Shown: piece after piece, positions 23,299 to 32,872 of the stretch | How the letters are laid out: each line of letters starts with the position of its first letter | How positions within the stretch are numbered: position 1 is the stretch's first letter | The notes under the pieces: generated by a model | Database searches by the model: none | What the model saw: only the letters and a program-made list of their open reading frames with translations | What the model was told of the DNA's origin: nothing | Made by a program: the position numbers and the translations under genes | Assembly: GCA_039090855.1 (NCBI GenBank) | Contig: CM077011.1 | Span: 20,523,001 to 20,587,000 of the forward strand | Source of the DNA: Macrothele yani | Lineage: Eukaryota; Arthropoda; Arachnida; Araneae; Macrothelidae | Direction of reading: 5' to 3' | DNA length: 64,000 nt

Positions 23299-24878
23299 AA
23301 TTTCGCCTCTATTTCTTGTTACAGAACCATCTTCTTTTCTCAGTGCCTAATCTATTTTCTACCCTTACTGAGATGTCCCTTTGCTATCTTTAGGCTTTGG
23401 TTGTTTTCAATTGCTTTCCTCACTAGTTCACAGTTGAATTTTCTTACGTCTTCAGTGATACTTTTTCCTACTGTCTTGCATAGCTCTATATATTTCACTT
23501 TGGAAGTCGCGTCTTCTTTAGTTGTCCTTATCTCTCTTCTTTTTTGCATCAACCTTTTGGTTTTTTCTGATAAATTGTTCACATGCAACTTGTTCTTAGA
23601 CCCAGCTAATTTTGTTTCTGTTTCCATAAGAGCTTTGGTTACTTTTCTGTTAACTTCAGAAATATCCACTTCTTCTGATGTTAGGCCTTCTAAAGCAGAG
23701 AATCTGTTCGTCAGTTCCAACTTGAAGGTATTATAGTGTTTTTTAAGGTTGGTTATGGCAATAGATTTTGTTTGTTTTTGAGCTTGCCACGTTCACGATT
23801 AGTGTTGAGGTGCATCTTACATCTCACCAATCTATGGTCACCACCTGCGTTGAACTTGTTTAACACACTGCAGTCTTCTATGACGAATTTTTTGTTACAC
23901 ATAATAAAATCAATTTCACTTGTCGTCCCATTTGGATGTCTCCATGTCCATTTCCTGTGTGGCTTTTTCTTGAAGAAGGAGTTCAAGATGAAAAACCCTT
24001 CTGCCTCTGCAAACTCAACGAGAGTATTTCCACGCTGGTTTCTGTTGCCGTGACCGAATTTACCTACTGAAGTTTCATTCTGTTGCCGTTGCCCTATTTT
24101 TCCATTGAAATCTCTCATAATTATGTTCAAGTGCTGCTTACCTTTATAATTTAGATGACGAATTTTCTTATAAAATTCTTCAATTTCTTCTTCAGGATGA
24201 CTTATGGTGGGTGCATAAGTTTGAATAATCTGAGCCTGGTATGTTTTCGAAAGTTGGATAACGAGTCGTGCAGCTCTGTCAGAGGAACTTTCAACTTCTA
24301 CAATTTTATCCTTCAGTTTCTTGTTTATTATAAATCCAACACCACTAGTTCTGCCAGTATCTGTCCCACGATAGTAGAAGGGATGTACACTTTTCAGTTC
24401 AATGAGATCTTCTCCTTTTCTCCTTACCTCACTTAGCCCGACGATTTCTTACTTGATCCTTTGTAGTTCCTCTTCCAATTCAAGAAGCCTTGAATTAGAA
24501 GATAGGAAGCGTCCTTTATACGTAACCAAGGTCAGCATCAGATGGCATCCTAGTCCGGTTCTCCGGGGATTCTTAGCACCCTCTGTCTTCATGTCGCACT
24601 GGCCGCTGCCTTGGCCAGGTACATTCTAGCTGCTGGAGACTGAGGGCCAAGATTTATTTTGTGGAATCATTTTTTAGGGGTTTGGCCATAACTCACCACG
24701 CTGGGCAAGCGGGTTGGTGAGTGTGGGATAGCATTTCCACTAATCCCGATGGTATAGTTATACCGCTATTGGCGGTCGTCAGAGCCCCTTTAGTGGGAAC
24801 AGGATGCACCACGAGAAGGCGGGGTTGACATTTGTCAAGGAGAGGCTGTGATATTACGCATCACCTGATCTTACATCC
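22430..24878 (-). mobile_element. RTE-clade LINE, copy 1 (3' truncated)
   Basis: Reads leftwards from its 5' end at 24878 (GGATGTAAGATCAGGTGATG). It has a 5' UTR of about 280 bp, an apurinic-like endonuclease domain with frameshifts (24580-23750), a linker (about 23720-23350) and a reverse transcriptase (23298-22430). Homology to copy 2 stops at about 22430 just after the FADD motif, so the RT thumb, the C-terminus and the 3' tail are missing. It is an inverted partner of copy 2, the 5' ends facing each other across 49 bp. Confidence 0.9.
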
Positions 24879-24884
24879 TTTATA

Positions 24885-24923
<39 letters not shown>

Positions 24924-24927
24924 TATA
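24879..24927. repeat. (TAT)n/(TA)n microsatellite at the centre of the inverted LINE pair
   Basis: A 49-bp run of TAT and TA repeats exactly between the two RTE 5' ends. Confidence 0.9.
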
Positions 24928-25210
24928 GGGATGTAAGGTCAGGTGATGCGTAACATCACAGCCTCTCCTTGACAAATGTCAACCCCGCCTTCTCGTGGTG
25001 CATCCTGTTCCCACTAAAGGGGCTCTGACGACCGCCAATAGCGGTATAACTATACCATCGGGATTAGAGGAAATTCTATCCCACACTCACCAACCCGCTT
25101 GGCCAGCGTGGTGAGTTATGGCCAAACCCTCCAAAATGATGCCACAACTTAAATCTTGGCCCTCAGTCTCCGGCAGCTGAATACCTGGCCAAGGCAGCGG
25201 CCAGTGCGAC

Positions 25211-26089
25211 ATGAAGGCAGAGGGTGCTAAGAATCCCCGGAGGACCGGACTAGGCTGCCATCTGATGCTGACCTTGGCTACTTACAATGGACGCTCCCTA
25301 TCTTCTGATTCAAGGCTTCTTGAATTGGAAGAGGAATTACAAAGGATCAAGTGGGACATCGTGGGGCTAAGTGAGGTAAGGAGAAAAGGAGAAGATCTCA
25401 TCGAACTGAAAAGTGGACATCTCTTCTACTATCGTGGACAGATACTGGCAGAACTAGTGGTGTTGGATTTATTATAAACAAGAAACTGAAGGATAAAGTT
25501 GTAGAAGTTGAAAGTTCCTCTGACAGAGCTGCACGACTTGTTATCCAACTCTCGAAAAGATACCAGGCTCAGATTATTCAAACTTATGCACCCACCACAA
25601 GTCATCCTGAAGAAGAAATTGAAGAATTTTATGAGGAAATTTGTCATCTAAATAATAAAGGTAAGCAGCACTTGAAAATAATTATGGGAGATTTCAATGC
25701 AAAAATAGGGCAACGGCAACAGAATGAAACTTCAGTAGGTAAATTCGGTCACGGCAACAGAAATCAGCGTGGAAATACTCGTTGAGTTTGCAGAGGCAGA
25801 AGGGTTTTTCATCTTGAACTCCTTCTTCAAGAAAAAGCCACACAGGAAATGGACATGGAGACATCCAAATGGGACGACAAGTGAAATTGATTTTATTATG
25901 TGTAACAAAAAATTCGTCATAGAAGACTGCAGTGTGCTAAACAAGTTCAACACAGGTAGTGACCATAGATTGGTGAGATGTAAGATGCACCTCAACACTA
26001 AACTTGAACGTGGCAAGCTCATAAGACAAACAAAACCTATTGACATAGCCAACCTTAAAAACACCATAATACCTTCAAGTTGGAACTGA
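25211..26089 (+). pseudogene. Endonuclease domain of RTE copy 2, frameshifted
   Basis: APE-type endonuclease motifs in order across three frames: TLATYNGRSL (25271), IVGLSEVRRKGE with the conserved Glu (25357), then after a frameshift near 25440 IIQTYAPTTSH (25575), IIMGDFNAKIG (25680) and, after another shift near 25780, SEIDFIMCN (25882) and GSDHRLVRCKM (25955). This domain nicks target DNA for target-primed reverse transcription. Frameshifts make it non-functional as it stands. Confidence 0.85.
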
Positions 26090-26546
26090 AGAACAGGTTC
26101 TCTGCTTTGGAAGGCCTAACATCGGAAGAAGTGGACATCTCTGAAGTTAACAGAAAGTAACCAAAGCTCTTATGGAATCAGCAACAAAATTAGCTGGGTC
26201 TAAGAACAAGTTGCATGTAAACAAATTATCAGGAAAACAAAAATGTTGATGCAAAAGAAGAGAGATGAGGACAACTAAAGAAGATGTGACTTCCAAAGTG
26301 GAATATATAGAGCTATGCAAGACAGTAAGAAAAAGTATCACTGAAGACGTAAGAAAATTCAACTGTGAACTAGTGAGGAAAGCAATTGAAAACAACCAAA
26401 GCCTAAAGATAGCAGTTACATCTCAGTAAGGGAAGAAAACAGATTATGGCACTGAGAAAAGAAGATGGTTCTGTAACAAGAAATAGAGGCGAAATTTTGA
26501 CAAGAGTGAAAGATTTCTACTCCAAATTATATGAAAGGGATGATGC

Positions 26547-27996
26547 ATGCACTCAGACATCATGAAAGATACCAGTACCAGAGTTCCTCCAGTCCTTCCA
26601 GCAGAAGTTGCACATGCAATCAAGAACATGAAGCGGGGAAAAGCTCCAGGAGAAGATGGAATTACTGTAGACATCATACAAGAAGCAAGTGGAGAAATCG
26701 AAACAGTACTCGCCCAAATTTTCACTCGATGCCTTAATGAAGGAAAGATTCCTGAGGATTGGAACACCGCTACAATGATCCTGCTACATAAGAAAGGTGA
26801 CATTGAGGATCTCGGAAACTACAGACCTATCAGCCTCCTATCAGTAGTTTATAAAATCTTCACTAAAGTTCTTTCACACCGCTTGAAGGTAACACTGGAC
26901 ATGGCTCAACCGAGAGAACAAGCTGGATTCAGGAGTGGCTACAGCACAATAGATCATATCCACGTACTGAGAGAACTAATTGAAAGAGCGAGGGAATATG
27001 AACTTCCATTGTGCATGGCTTTTATCGATTATGAAAAAGCCTTTGATTCGGTGAAACCATCAGCAGTTACAATGGCTCTGAAAACCTGCGGTATTGAAGA
27101 TGCATACATTAATATTATTAATAACATCTATGAAAATGCAAGTGCAAAGATTCGGCTGTTTGAAAATACAACACACATAAAAATTGAAAGGGAGTGAGAC
27201 AAGGTGACACCATATCTCCGAAGCTCTTTAATGCCACATTGGAGGTGTTTTTCAGTCGCTGAGCTGGGAAAACAAAGGGATAAAAATTAATGGAGATTAT
27301 CTAACCCACCTTCGTTTTGCTGATGACATAGTCATTTTTGCAACTAGCCCATCAGAGCTGCAGAGTATGATCCAGGAACTTGCTGACAAGAGTAAAGAAG
27401 TGGGATTAAAAATGAACTTTCAAAAGACAAAAGTGATGTTCAATGCTTTTACAAGAAATGAAGATTTATCGATTGATGGAGAAAAGCTGGAGATAACAGA
27501 CACGTACGTTTATCTTGGACAGCAGATATCAAGTGAGGGTCACATTGATGAAGAAATTAATCGGCGTACAAAACTTGCCTGGAGAGCTTTTGGAAGAAAC
27601 AGCATAATTTTCAAGAGCAATATGCCATTATGTCTTAAAAGAAAAGTGTTTGATCAATGCATCCTTCCAGTGCTTACGTATGGTGCAGAGACGTGGACCT
27701 TAACTAAAAGAGACATACAAAGGCTGCAGACAACTCAAAGAAGCATGGAGAGGTGCATGCTTGGTGTAACCAGGAGAGATAAGAAGAGGAACTCGTGGAT
27801 CCGAAAAATGACAAGAGTGGAAGACATCATGATCAGAGTTAAATCCCTGAAATGGCAATGGGCTGGACATACTGCCAGAAGGACAGATCATCGATGGACA
27901 GCTGAAATTTTAGATTGGATTCCAAGGGACAGGAAAAGACCCAGAAAAGACCACATGGGAGATGGGTGGATGAAATTCGAAAGTATGCAGGGGTGA
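26547..27996 (+). pseudogene. Reverse transcriptase and C-terminus of RTE copy 2, frameshifted
   Basis: RT fingers and palm at 26547-27197: KAPGEDGITVDIIQEAS, GNYRPISLLSVVYKIFTKVL, CMAFIDYEKAFDSV. A frameshift at motif B (around 27195) is followed by LRFADDIVIF near 27310. The thumb and C-terminal region at 27367-27996 include MNFQKTKVMFNAF, YVYLGQQISSEG, LPVLTYGAETWTL and KWQWAGHTARRTDHRW, all standard for the RTE clade. One frameshift lies between the two open frames, and the last residues run into the 3' UTR. Confidence 0.88.
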
Positions 27997-28093
27997 CATG
28001 GAGGAGACTGGCACAAGACAGACCGTTGTGGAGGAAACTTGGGGAGACCTTCGTCCAGCAGTGGATTGATAATGGTTGACAATGATGATGATG

Positions 28094-28095
<2 letters not shown>

Positions 28096-28190
<95 letters not shown>
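28096..28190. repeat. (GA)n microsatellite
   Basis: About 45 GA dinucleotides with one CGA interruption, directly after the RTE tail. On the opposite strand it produces spurious Ser-Leu open frames. Confidence 0.95.
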
Positions 28191-28192
<2 letters not shown>

Positions 28193-28200
28193 CGATATGA

Positions 28201-28500
28201 CTCACAAAAGTATAAAAGTTTATTTAATGGTGTAAAGTAAAACCAACCCTCCATACATGCCGAGCATTCGTTCTCCACCTGGAGGATTCGTCTGCGCTAG
28301 ATTAATATCAAAAGTTTCTTAGAATAGTAGTGCGTAATGCTGATATCAAAATTTTTGAAATATATCAGCGTTACGTGCTACTTTTCTAAGAAGGCTTTGA
28401 TAATCGAACCCAGACGAATCCTCCACGTTGGAGAGCAAGAGCTCGACATGTACTGAGTGCTGGGTTTATGCCATTAGAGGAAAGTTTAGACTTTTGTGAG
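28201..28500. mobile_element. 300-bp palindromic (foldback) MITE
   Basis: Begins CTCACAAAAGT and ends ACTTTTGTGAG. The arms at about 28201-28345 and 28360-28500 are complementary over most of their length, including TGGAGGATTCGTC against GACGAATCCTCCA and GCTGATATC against GATATATCAGC. Its inner side lies 272 bp from the teneurin exon donor, in the intron. No coding sequence. Its autonomous partner is unknown. Confidence 0.75.
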
Positions 28501-28772
28501 TTGTATCTTGTAATTTTTATTGCATGATAAAAAATATGCAAACTATGAAACAAAACGAAATGCTTCATTTGTTTGTTGCGCGCTTCCATGCATTCTCAGC
28601 AGACGCTGTAGGCTCTTTTACCTGATACACTTCATAAAAGTACACAAGAATGGTAGAGAAAGTTGATTTCAGAACAACATTCATAAACTATGAGCTAAAT
28701 ATGCATATATTTGCGTGTGCATATACATAGATGTAGACAAACATAGATCGATACAGACAAACAGTTTCCTAC

Positions 28773-28958
28773 CTAAAGTACAGTGTGTTCCCATCCAGCC
28801 CTGCACGCAAACACAAGATCCATTATTGCACTGCCCGTGGTCATGACAACGCTCGTCACATGTCTTTTGGTCGCAGCGTGTTCCAGTCCAACCTATGTCA
28901 CAGCGACATCTTCCTTCTTCGCACTGACCAAAGTCTCCACAGTCTAAATCACATTTGG
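28773..28958 (-). CDS. Ten-m (or Ten-a): Teneurin internal exon: two EGF-like repeats
   Basis: A 186-bp minus-strand exon, phase 1 at both ends, with acceptor TTGTCGTTTCAG above 28958 and donor TTTAG|GTAGGAAAC below 28773. It encodes two consecutive EGF-like repeats with all 12 cysteines: [18 protein letters not shown] then [18 protein letters not shown], the second ending in [11 protein letters not shown]. The CDLDCG, the HGQCxNGxCVCxQGW and the HCTL ending match teneurin EGF repeats 6-7, and the next exon here (7155-7307) continues with the eighth repeat in the right phase. The protein is a single-pass type II membrane receptor that binds latrophilins or teneurins across synapses. Paralog undecided. 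Confidence 0.9.
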
Positions 28959-29195
28959 CTGAAACGACAACAAAAACAACCCATAAAAAAATGCACTTTA
29001 AATTTCTAGGTACATTGTCTATCCGCCACCATTAGATATTTTTCTCCCATCTGTAACATTACGAAAGCCGTACATTCTTATCGGATATACAAAGAATAAC
29101 TGTTGAAATAAGTTATAAGCAAACTGAAAAAAAAATGCATTTGATCTCAGAATTTAAGATTAGATCTGTGACGTATATCTCTAATTTGATCTTTC

Positions 29196-29418
29196 TTTTT
29201 TTTTTTTTTTGATTGGAAGTTTAACGACCACTGTGAGCAACTTAATGGGCTATGAGCAGTCGCCCGTCCCTAATTTAGGGTCACTGGATCCAGGGAAGGG
29301 AGAGAGCCAGTGCCGTAAGACAAACACGACATCCATGCCTCACCGGGATTCGAACCCGGACCCCGTTCGGACGAATGATCAGAGGCCATCGCTTAGACCA
29401 CTGTGCCACCGGGGCGGC
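29196..29418 (-). mobile_element. tRNA-derived SINE, family 1 (best copy)
   Basis: Minus-strand order: a tRNA-like head GCCGCCCCGGTGGCACAGTG with A box TGGCACAGTGG, B box GGTTCGAATCC near 29350, a body with CTAAATTAGGGACGGGCGAC, and an A tail (plus-strand T-run 29196-29210). The polymerase III promoter boxes are intact by eye. It lies 238 bp upstream of the teneurin exon acceptor. Confidence 0.9.
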
Positions 29419-29696
29419 AATCTTCCTTTCGAGTTTGTGTTCTTAGAAAATAGTAAGCGTAGATAAATACAATTTGCATAAGTTTACGCCATCAAATTTT
29501 AGGTCAGCATCTGACAGAGAATAAACGTAAATAATGTGTTTTGTGGTGAGAGATCCGGGTGCAGTGTGCAAAATTGATATGGGCTGATTGTATTTGGTGA
29601 GGAGATAGTATTCGAAGAACGTAAGGTATCCAGGTTCATTATCAGACATCATTGATTGAACTCCATTCAGCTTGTTTTACGAAAGATTTGTTATTG

Positions 29697-29713
29697 ATCA
29701 ACTAGTAACAACT
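29697..29713. repeat. Target site duplication, left of Penelope-like element
   Basis: ATCAACTAGTAACAACT, identical to 31250-31266. Confidence 0.7.
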
Positions 29714-29751
29714 ACTCAGGGTAAGAATTTCCTCAAGGGGTACAAACCAAA

Positions 29752-30105
29752 TTGTGTCTGCATCCCCTGGGGAAATTCAAGCCGTTTTGCAGGTATAACG
29801 CCTCATTGAGAAACGTTCCTTTTTCAGGTTTAATGGCATTTTACATCGCCAACTTGAGGGAACCCCAATGGGGTCCCCACTCTCCCCTCTGTTGGCTGAA
29901 CTTCATCTCCAAGACATTAGAAAACCGCATTTTGGACTTTTGTCAGATTACACCTTTATTATATCTTCGGTATGTTGACGATGTCTTGGTCTTTTGGCCT
30001 TCGTCAGTTGAAAATTTGTTCTCCTTTACAACCACGTTGTCGTCTGTTTATCCTTCTATATCCTTCACTGTGGAGGTTGTATGTGACTATTCACTTCCGT
30101 TTTAG
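29752..30105 (+). pseudogene. PLE reverse transcriptase fragment
   Basis: The open frame covers palm motif C (LLYLRYVDDVLVFW), but the preceding GTPMGSPLSPLLAEL block is in another frame; a shift lies near 29900. The frame ends at a stop just before LDFQLRRNP, which continues in a different frame to about 30270. Not functional. Confidence 0.8.
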
Positions 30106-30412
30106 ACTTCCAACTTCGTAGGAACCCCTCCCAGTACCTGAGTTATTCGGTTTACAGAAAGCCTTCCTCTATACCTATCTTGATACCACGCGTTTCTGCC
30201 CCCTTATACAGCCCTTTATACTTTCTTATTAGTGGAGAATTTACCCACTCCTCTTCTGTAGGCTTCCGTGAGGAGGAATTTCAAAAGATATAATCATTGC
30301 TTATCAGCACGGATTTTCACATTCAGATATCCATAGAATCTACCGAAAAATCCAAAATTCAACATTTTTTACCCTGACACGTGAACGAAGGGATATCAAA
30401 TATGTTGGAACG

Positions 30413-30832
30413 ATGACTTACGTCCCTCATGTGAATGGTAATTTATTGAACATCTGTCACAGTCACGGTGTCGGTTTTGGGGTAAAAACATCGAACTATT
30501 ATTCCCTGATTAAAAATGATCGGGACCTTGATGAATTGTTGGACACATGTGGCATCTTTTACATTACTATGAAATCTGTCGATCGTCAACACAAGGACCT
30601 TATATATATCGGCTCAACCCTACGGAAACTGCAAACAAGAATTAAGGAACATCAATATAGTGTAAAAAATGGCTCGTCATCGACTGCTTTAGCCAGGCTT
30701 TCTTCAGCTGGTACACATTACCCATCTTGGTCAGATGTCTCCATTCTTTCTACCTCTACAACGAGGGAAACAGTGCTCTTTACAGATAGTCTGAACATTT
30801 TGCATCGAGTGGACACTTGTTGCAATGATTAA
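30413..30832 (+). pseudogene. PLE GIY-YIG endonuclease domain with connecting region
   Basis: A 139-codon plus-strand frame. Residues 46-52 carry the GIY-like motif (GIFYITM) and residues 62-67 the YIG-like motif (IYIGST), followed by LRKLQTRIKEH, the usual third motif with a conserved Arg, and a downstream RETVLFTDSLNIL with a catalytic-type Glu. This domain cleaves DNA for PLE insertion. It is the best-preserved part of the element, but the upstream polyprotein is frameshifted. Confidence 0.8.
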
Positions 30833-31053
30833 CTACCCAGCTATATTTCGCAGGCCTGGAAAACTTTACTGTCTTCGATTCCTGTTTCTACCTCTTACAT
30901 CGCAGACTCTGCCCATCATTAATATAACTCTATAGGTCTTTATTTGCTCACATGACGTTAGAGCAAGTGAACGTTCTTCTATTTCTTTCCTGATTGAGAA
31001 CGTTTTGCAACGGCACCGATACATTAATGTGTTTTCTGGAACTCTAACTTGTC

Positions 31054-31097
31054 TTTCATCTGATGATGTGCTGGTAGCGAGCACGAAAGTACTCATG
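31054..31097 (+). ncRNA. Candidate hammerhead ribozyme in the PLE 3' region
   Basis: CTGATGA at 31060-31066, one unpaired T, stem II GTGCT/AGCAC (31068-31072 with 31080-31084) closed by a 7-nt loop, GAAA at 31085-31088, a two-pair stem III (AG/CT) around a UA loop, and an NUH triplet CTC at 31092-31094 giving a predicted cut after 31094. Stem I has at least three pairs (CAT 31057-31059 with ATG 31095-31097). PLEs are known to carry hammerhead motifs of the minimal type with short stem III, so position and core fit. The extra T and short stem I lower confidence. Confidence 0.5.
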
Positions 31098-31249
31098 TCT
31101 TTTTAAACCATGTAAATAGATTTTAGCTTGTGTGTTTTTAATAATTAAGTTTGCCTATAACTGGAACCATTCAGCAAGTTTGTACATCGTGCGTTAACAG
31201 CAAGTTTCTTACCCTGAGTAGTCTATGTGGCACGAAAACCTTGTTTATT

Positions 31250-31266
31250 ATCAACTAGTAACAACT
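31250..31266. repeat. Target site duplication, right of Penelope-like element
   Basis: ATCAACTAGTAACAACT, identical to 29697-29713. Confidence 0.7.
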
Positions 31267-31596
31267 TGACTTGGATAATAAATAAAGTGGAACTAGATTT
31301 GGGTATGTTGAATTTTTCTTGTCATTGAACTTTGAACGTTATCAGGAAAGTGAGACTTTTAATTAATTTAGTTATTAACTACAACGAACAAGTTGAAGAA
31401 ATACGCGTAACAAAGTGAAGCTAGCGTAAAGTGGAATTCTACAAATCCCAAAAATACAGTAGATCGTCGGTGTTTAAAACGTAAATTAGGCAGGTTAGAT
31501 TACTACAAGTCTTACATACCTAATACCTAGGAGGGGCTTTTCAAACGTTCGTGTTCGAAGTTAGTGAATATTACGCCGCCTTTTTTCTGTAGCATA

Positions 31597-32872
31597 CACA
31601 CGCGGCACTGCAGAAACATTTGTGCAGATGTGTAAGCATATATAAAGGTCACTTAGATGCGTCACAACCTGATCTAGGCAACTATTTAAGACCACTGCTC
31701 GTCAGTAATGGGTCAGTAGCATTATTCATAAAGAGAAAAACAAAAGCTCTTTTGGAGTTCGATTAAGGGCTTAATATGGTGCCCGTGCGGGTCGGCTGGG
31801 CCGACGATTTTAAAAAAGTCAGCGCTGACTAGTTTCTCAGAAGGTGAAGTATCCCAAGATTTTAATCAGTGGAAAAATAACCCACATTGATTGTCTAAAA
31901 GGCCTAACTGTGGCTCAACGACAATCTGTACCAAACGAGATCGCTGTGGTCTGAGAAGGCTTGCACGGAGAGGCAGTACTTAATGTGTGTAACGGCTGGC
32001 CGAAGCATTCAATGAAGGCTGTTCTCCATCCATATCCCAGAGAACGATGCGCAGTGAATAGAAAATGATCGGTACTAGCAGTCGAATGTGTATACCGACA
32101 CCCCTGATTCCTGCGAACCACTGGAAAATGCGTCTACAGTGTGTAATGAACACAGTGTGACTGCACACCGGAAAAAGATTATGCTTTCCAATGTTTTGCG
32201 GTACGCTATGTTCTCTGCCGACGGTAGGTAGAGATTTTGGCAAGAGTACCATGAAGAAATTGACCCTGCTTGCCTTGTAACCACAACTCAAGATTCTAGA
32301 GGTCGTATCTTGGTGCCGTGCACATTCCCCTCGTAAGAAACGGATTCCCAGGTTTTTCTGTGAAGTCCAGTGTCCTCCAAGGATTATCTTTACTCAGTTA
32401 TTGATCACGTCCATCCTACAATGTGACGGCTATTTCACGGACGACAGTGCTCCCATTCATTGCGCTAGATGTCTCCCAAGAATTATCTTAACATAGTTAC
32501 CGATAATGTCCATCCTAGAAGGTGACGGCTATTTCACGGACGACAATGCTTCGGTCCTCTGCGCAAGATGTTTTCAGAAGTTTTTCAATGAGCGTGACAA
32601 GGACATCCTCTACATACCATGGCCACCACAAAGCCCGGATCTGAACCACATTGAGAATGTATGGGACCTGTTAGAAGAACAGATCCGGGATCGTAGTCCG
32701 CTTCCGTCAAAGCCAGTTAAAGGATTATCTGGTGAATGCTTGGAATGCTGTTTACATATATGTATTTCAACACATGTTGGAATCTATGCCAAACTGCATA
32801 AATGCTGTAATTCGGGCTAAAGTCGGTCCAAACCGTTACTGAATAAAAGTCTCTTAATCAATGGCCTGCATG
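31597..32872 (+). mobile_element. Tc1-like transposon, family c (broken, with internal duplication)
   Basis: TA-flanked element. The left end CACACGCGGCACTGCAGAAA and right end TAATCAATGGCCTGCATG match the termini of the copy at 16927-18230. Decayed transposase on the plus strand: an N-terminal block near 31755 (LLEFDxGLI), and a DDE end at 32506-32820 with DGYFTDDNA (second Asp), WPPQSPDLNHIENVWDLLEE (third acidic residue, Glu intact) and RDRSPLPSKPVK. The block around the second catalytic Asp is present twice, about 97 bp apart (about 32374-32470 and 32471-32567). Confidence 0.8.

Larger units (their letters stand above)
24928..28095 (+). mobile_element. RTE-clade LINE, copy 2 (full length, inactive)
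   Basis: A 3168-bp copy from GGGATGTAAGGTCAGG at 24928 to a short (GATGAT)n 3' tail at about 28082-28095. The order is 5' UTR, ATG at 25211, endonuclease, reverse transcriptase and C-terminal zinc-less tail. The short simple-repeat tail in place of poly(A) and the single ORF with endonuclease then RT are typical of RTE/BovB elements. Several frameshifts and stops break the ORF. Confidence 0.9.
7308..28772 (-). other. Large teneurin intron (21,465 bp)
   Basis: The interval between the donor at 28772-28771 (GTAGGAAAC) and the acceptor AG at 7309-7308 on the minus strand. The exon phases agree: the upstream exon leaves one base and the downstream exon supplies two. Nearly all identifiable content is transposon-derived and is listed separately. 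The stretch 7308-8117 has no recognised feature. Confidence 0.8.
29714..31249 (+). mobile_element. Penelope-like element (PLE), 5' truncated and mutated
   Basis: Flanked by a 17-bp direct repeat (29697-29713 and 31250-31266). It holds a reverse-transcriptase remnant with the telomerase/PLE-type motif GTPMGSPLSPLLAEL (about 29853-29897) and YVDDVLVFW (about 29970), followed after frameshifts by a GIY-YIG endonuclease. That order and the GTPMGSP motif are diagnostic of Penelope-like retroelements. A 16-bp inverted repeat, CTACTCAGGGTAAGAA, lies at both ends (29712-29727 and 31207-31222). RT fingers are missing at the 5' end. Confidence 0.85.

Noticed and set aside
24928..28095. Host endonuclease/reverse transcriptase gene
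   Set aside because: Shares 5' UTR, ORF and 3' tail with two other loci in this window; a retrotransposon.
27888..28278. Ser-Leu-rich minus-strand frames
   Set aside because: They cross the (GA)n microsatellite and the RTE 3' end in antisense.
29340..29418. Possible tRNA gene on the minus strand
   Set aside because: Good A and B boxes but followed by the SINE body shared with six other loci and ending in an A tail; no matching 3' acceptor stem.
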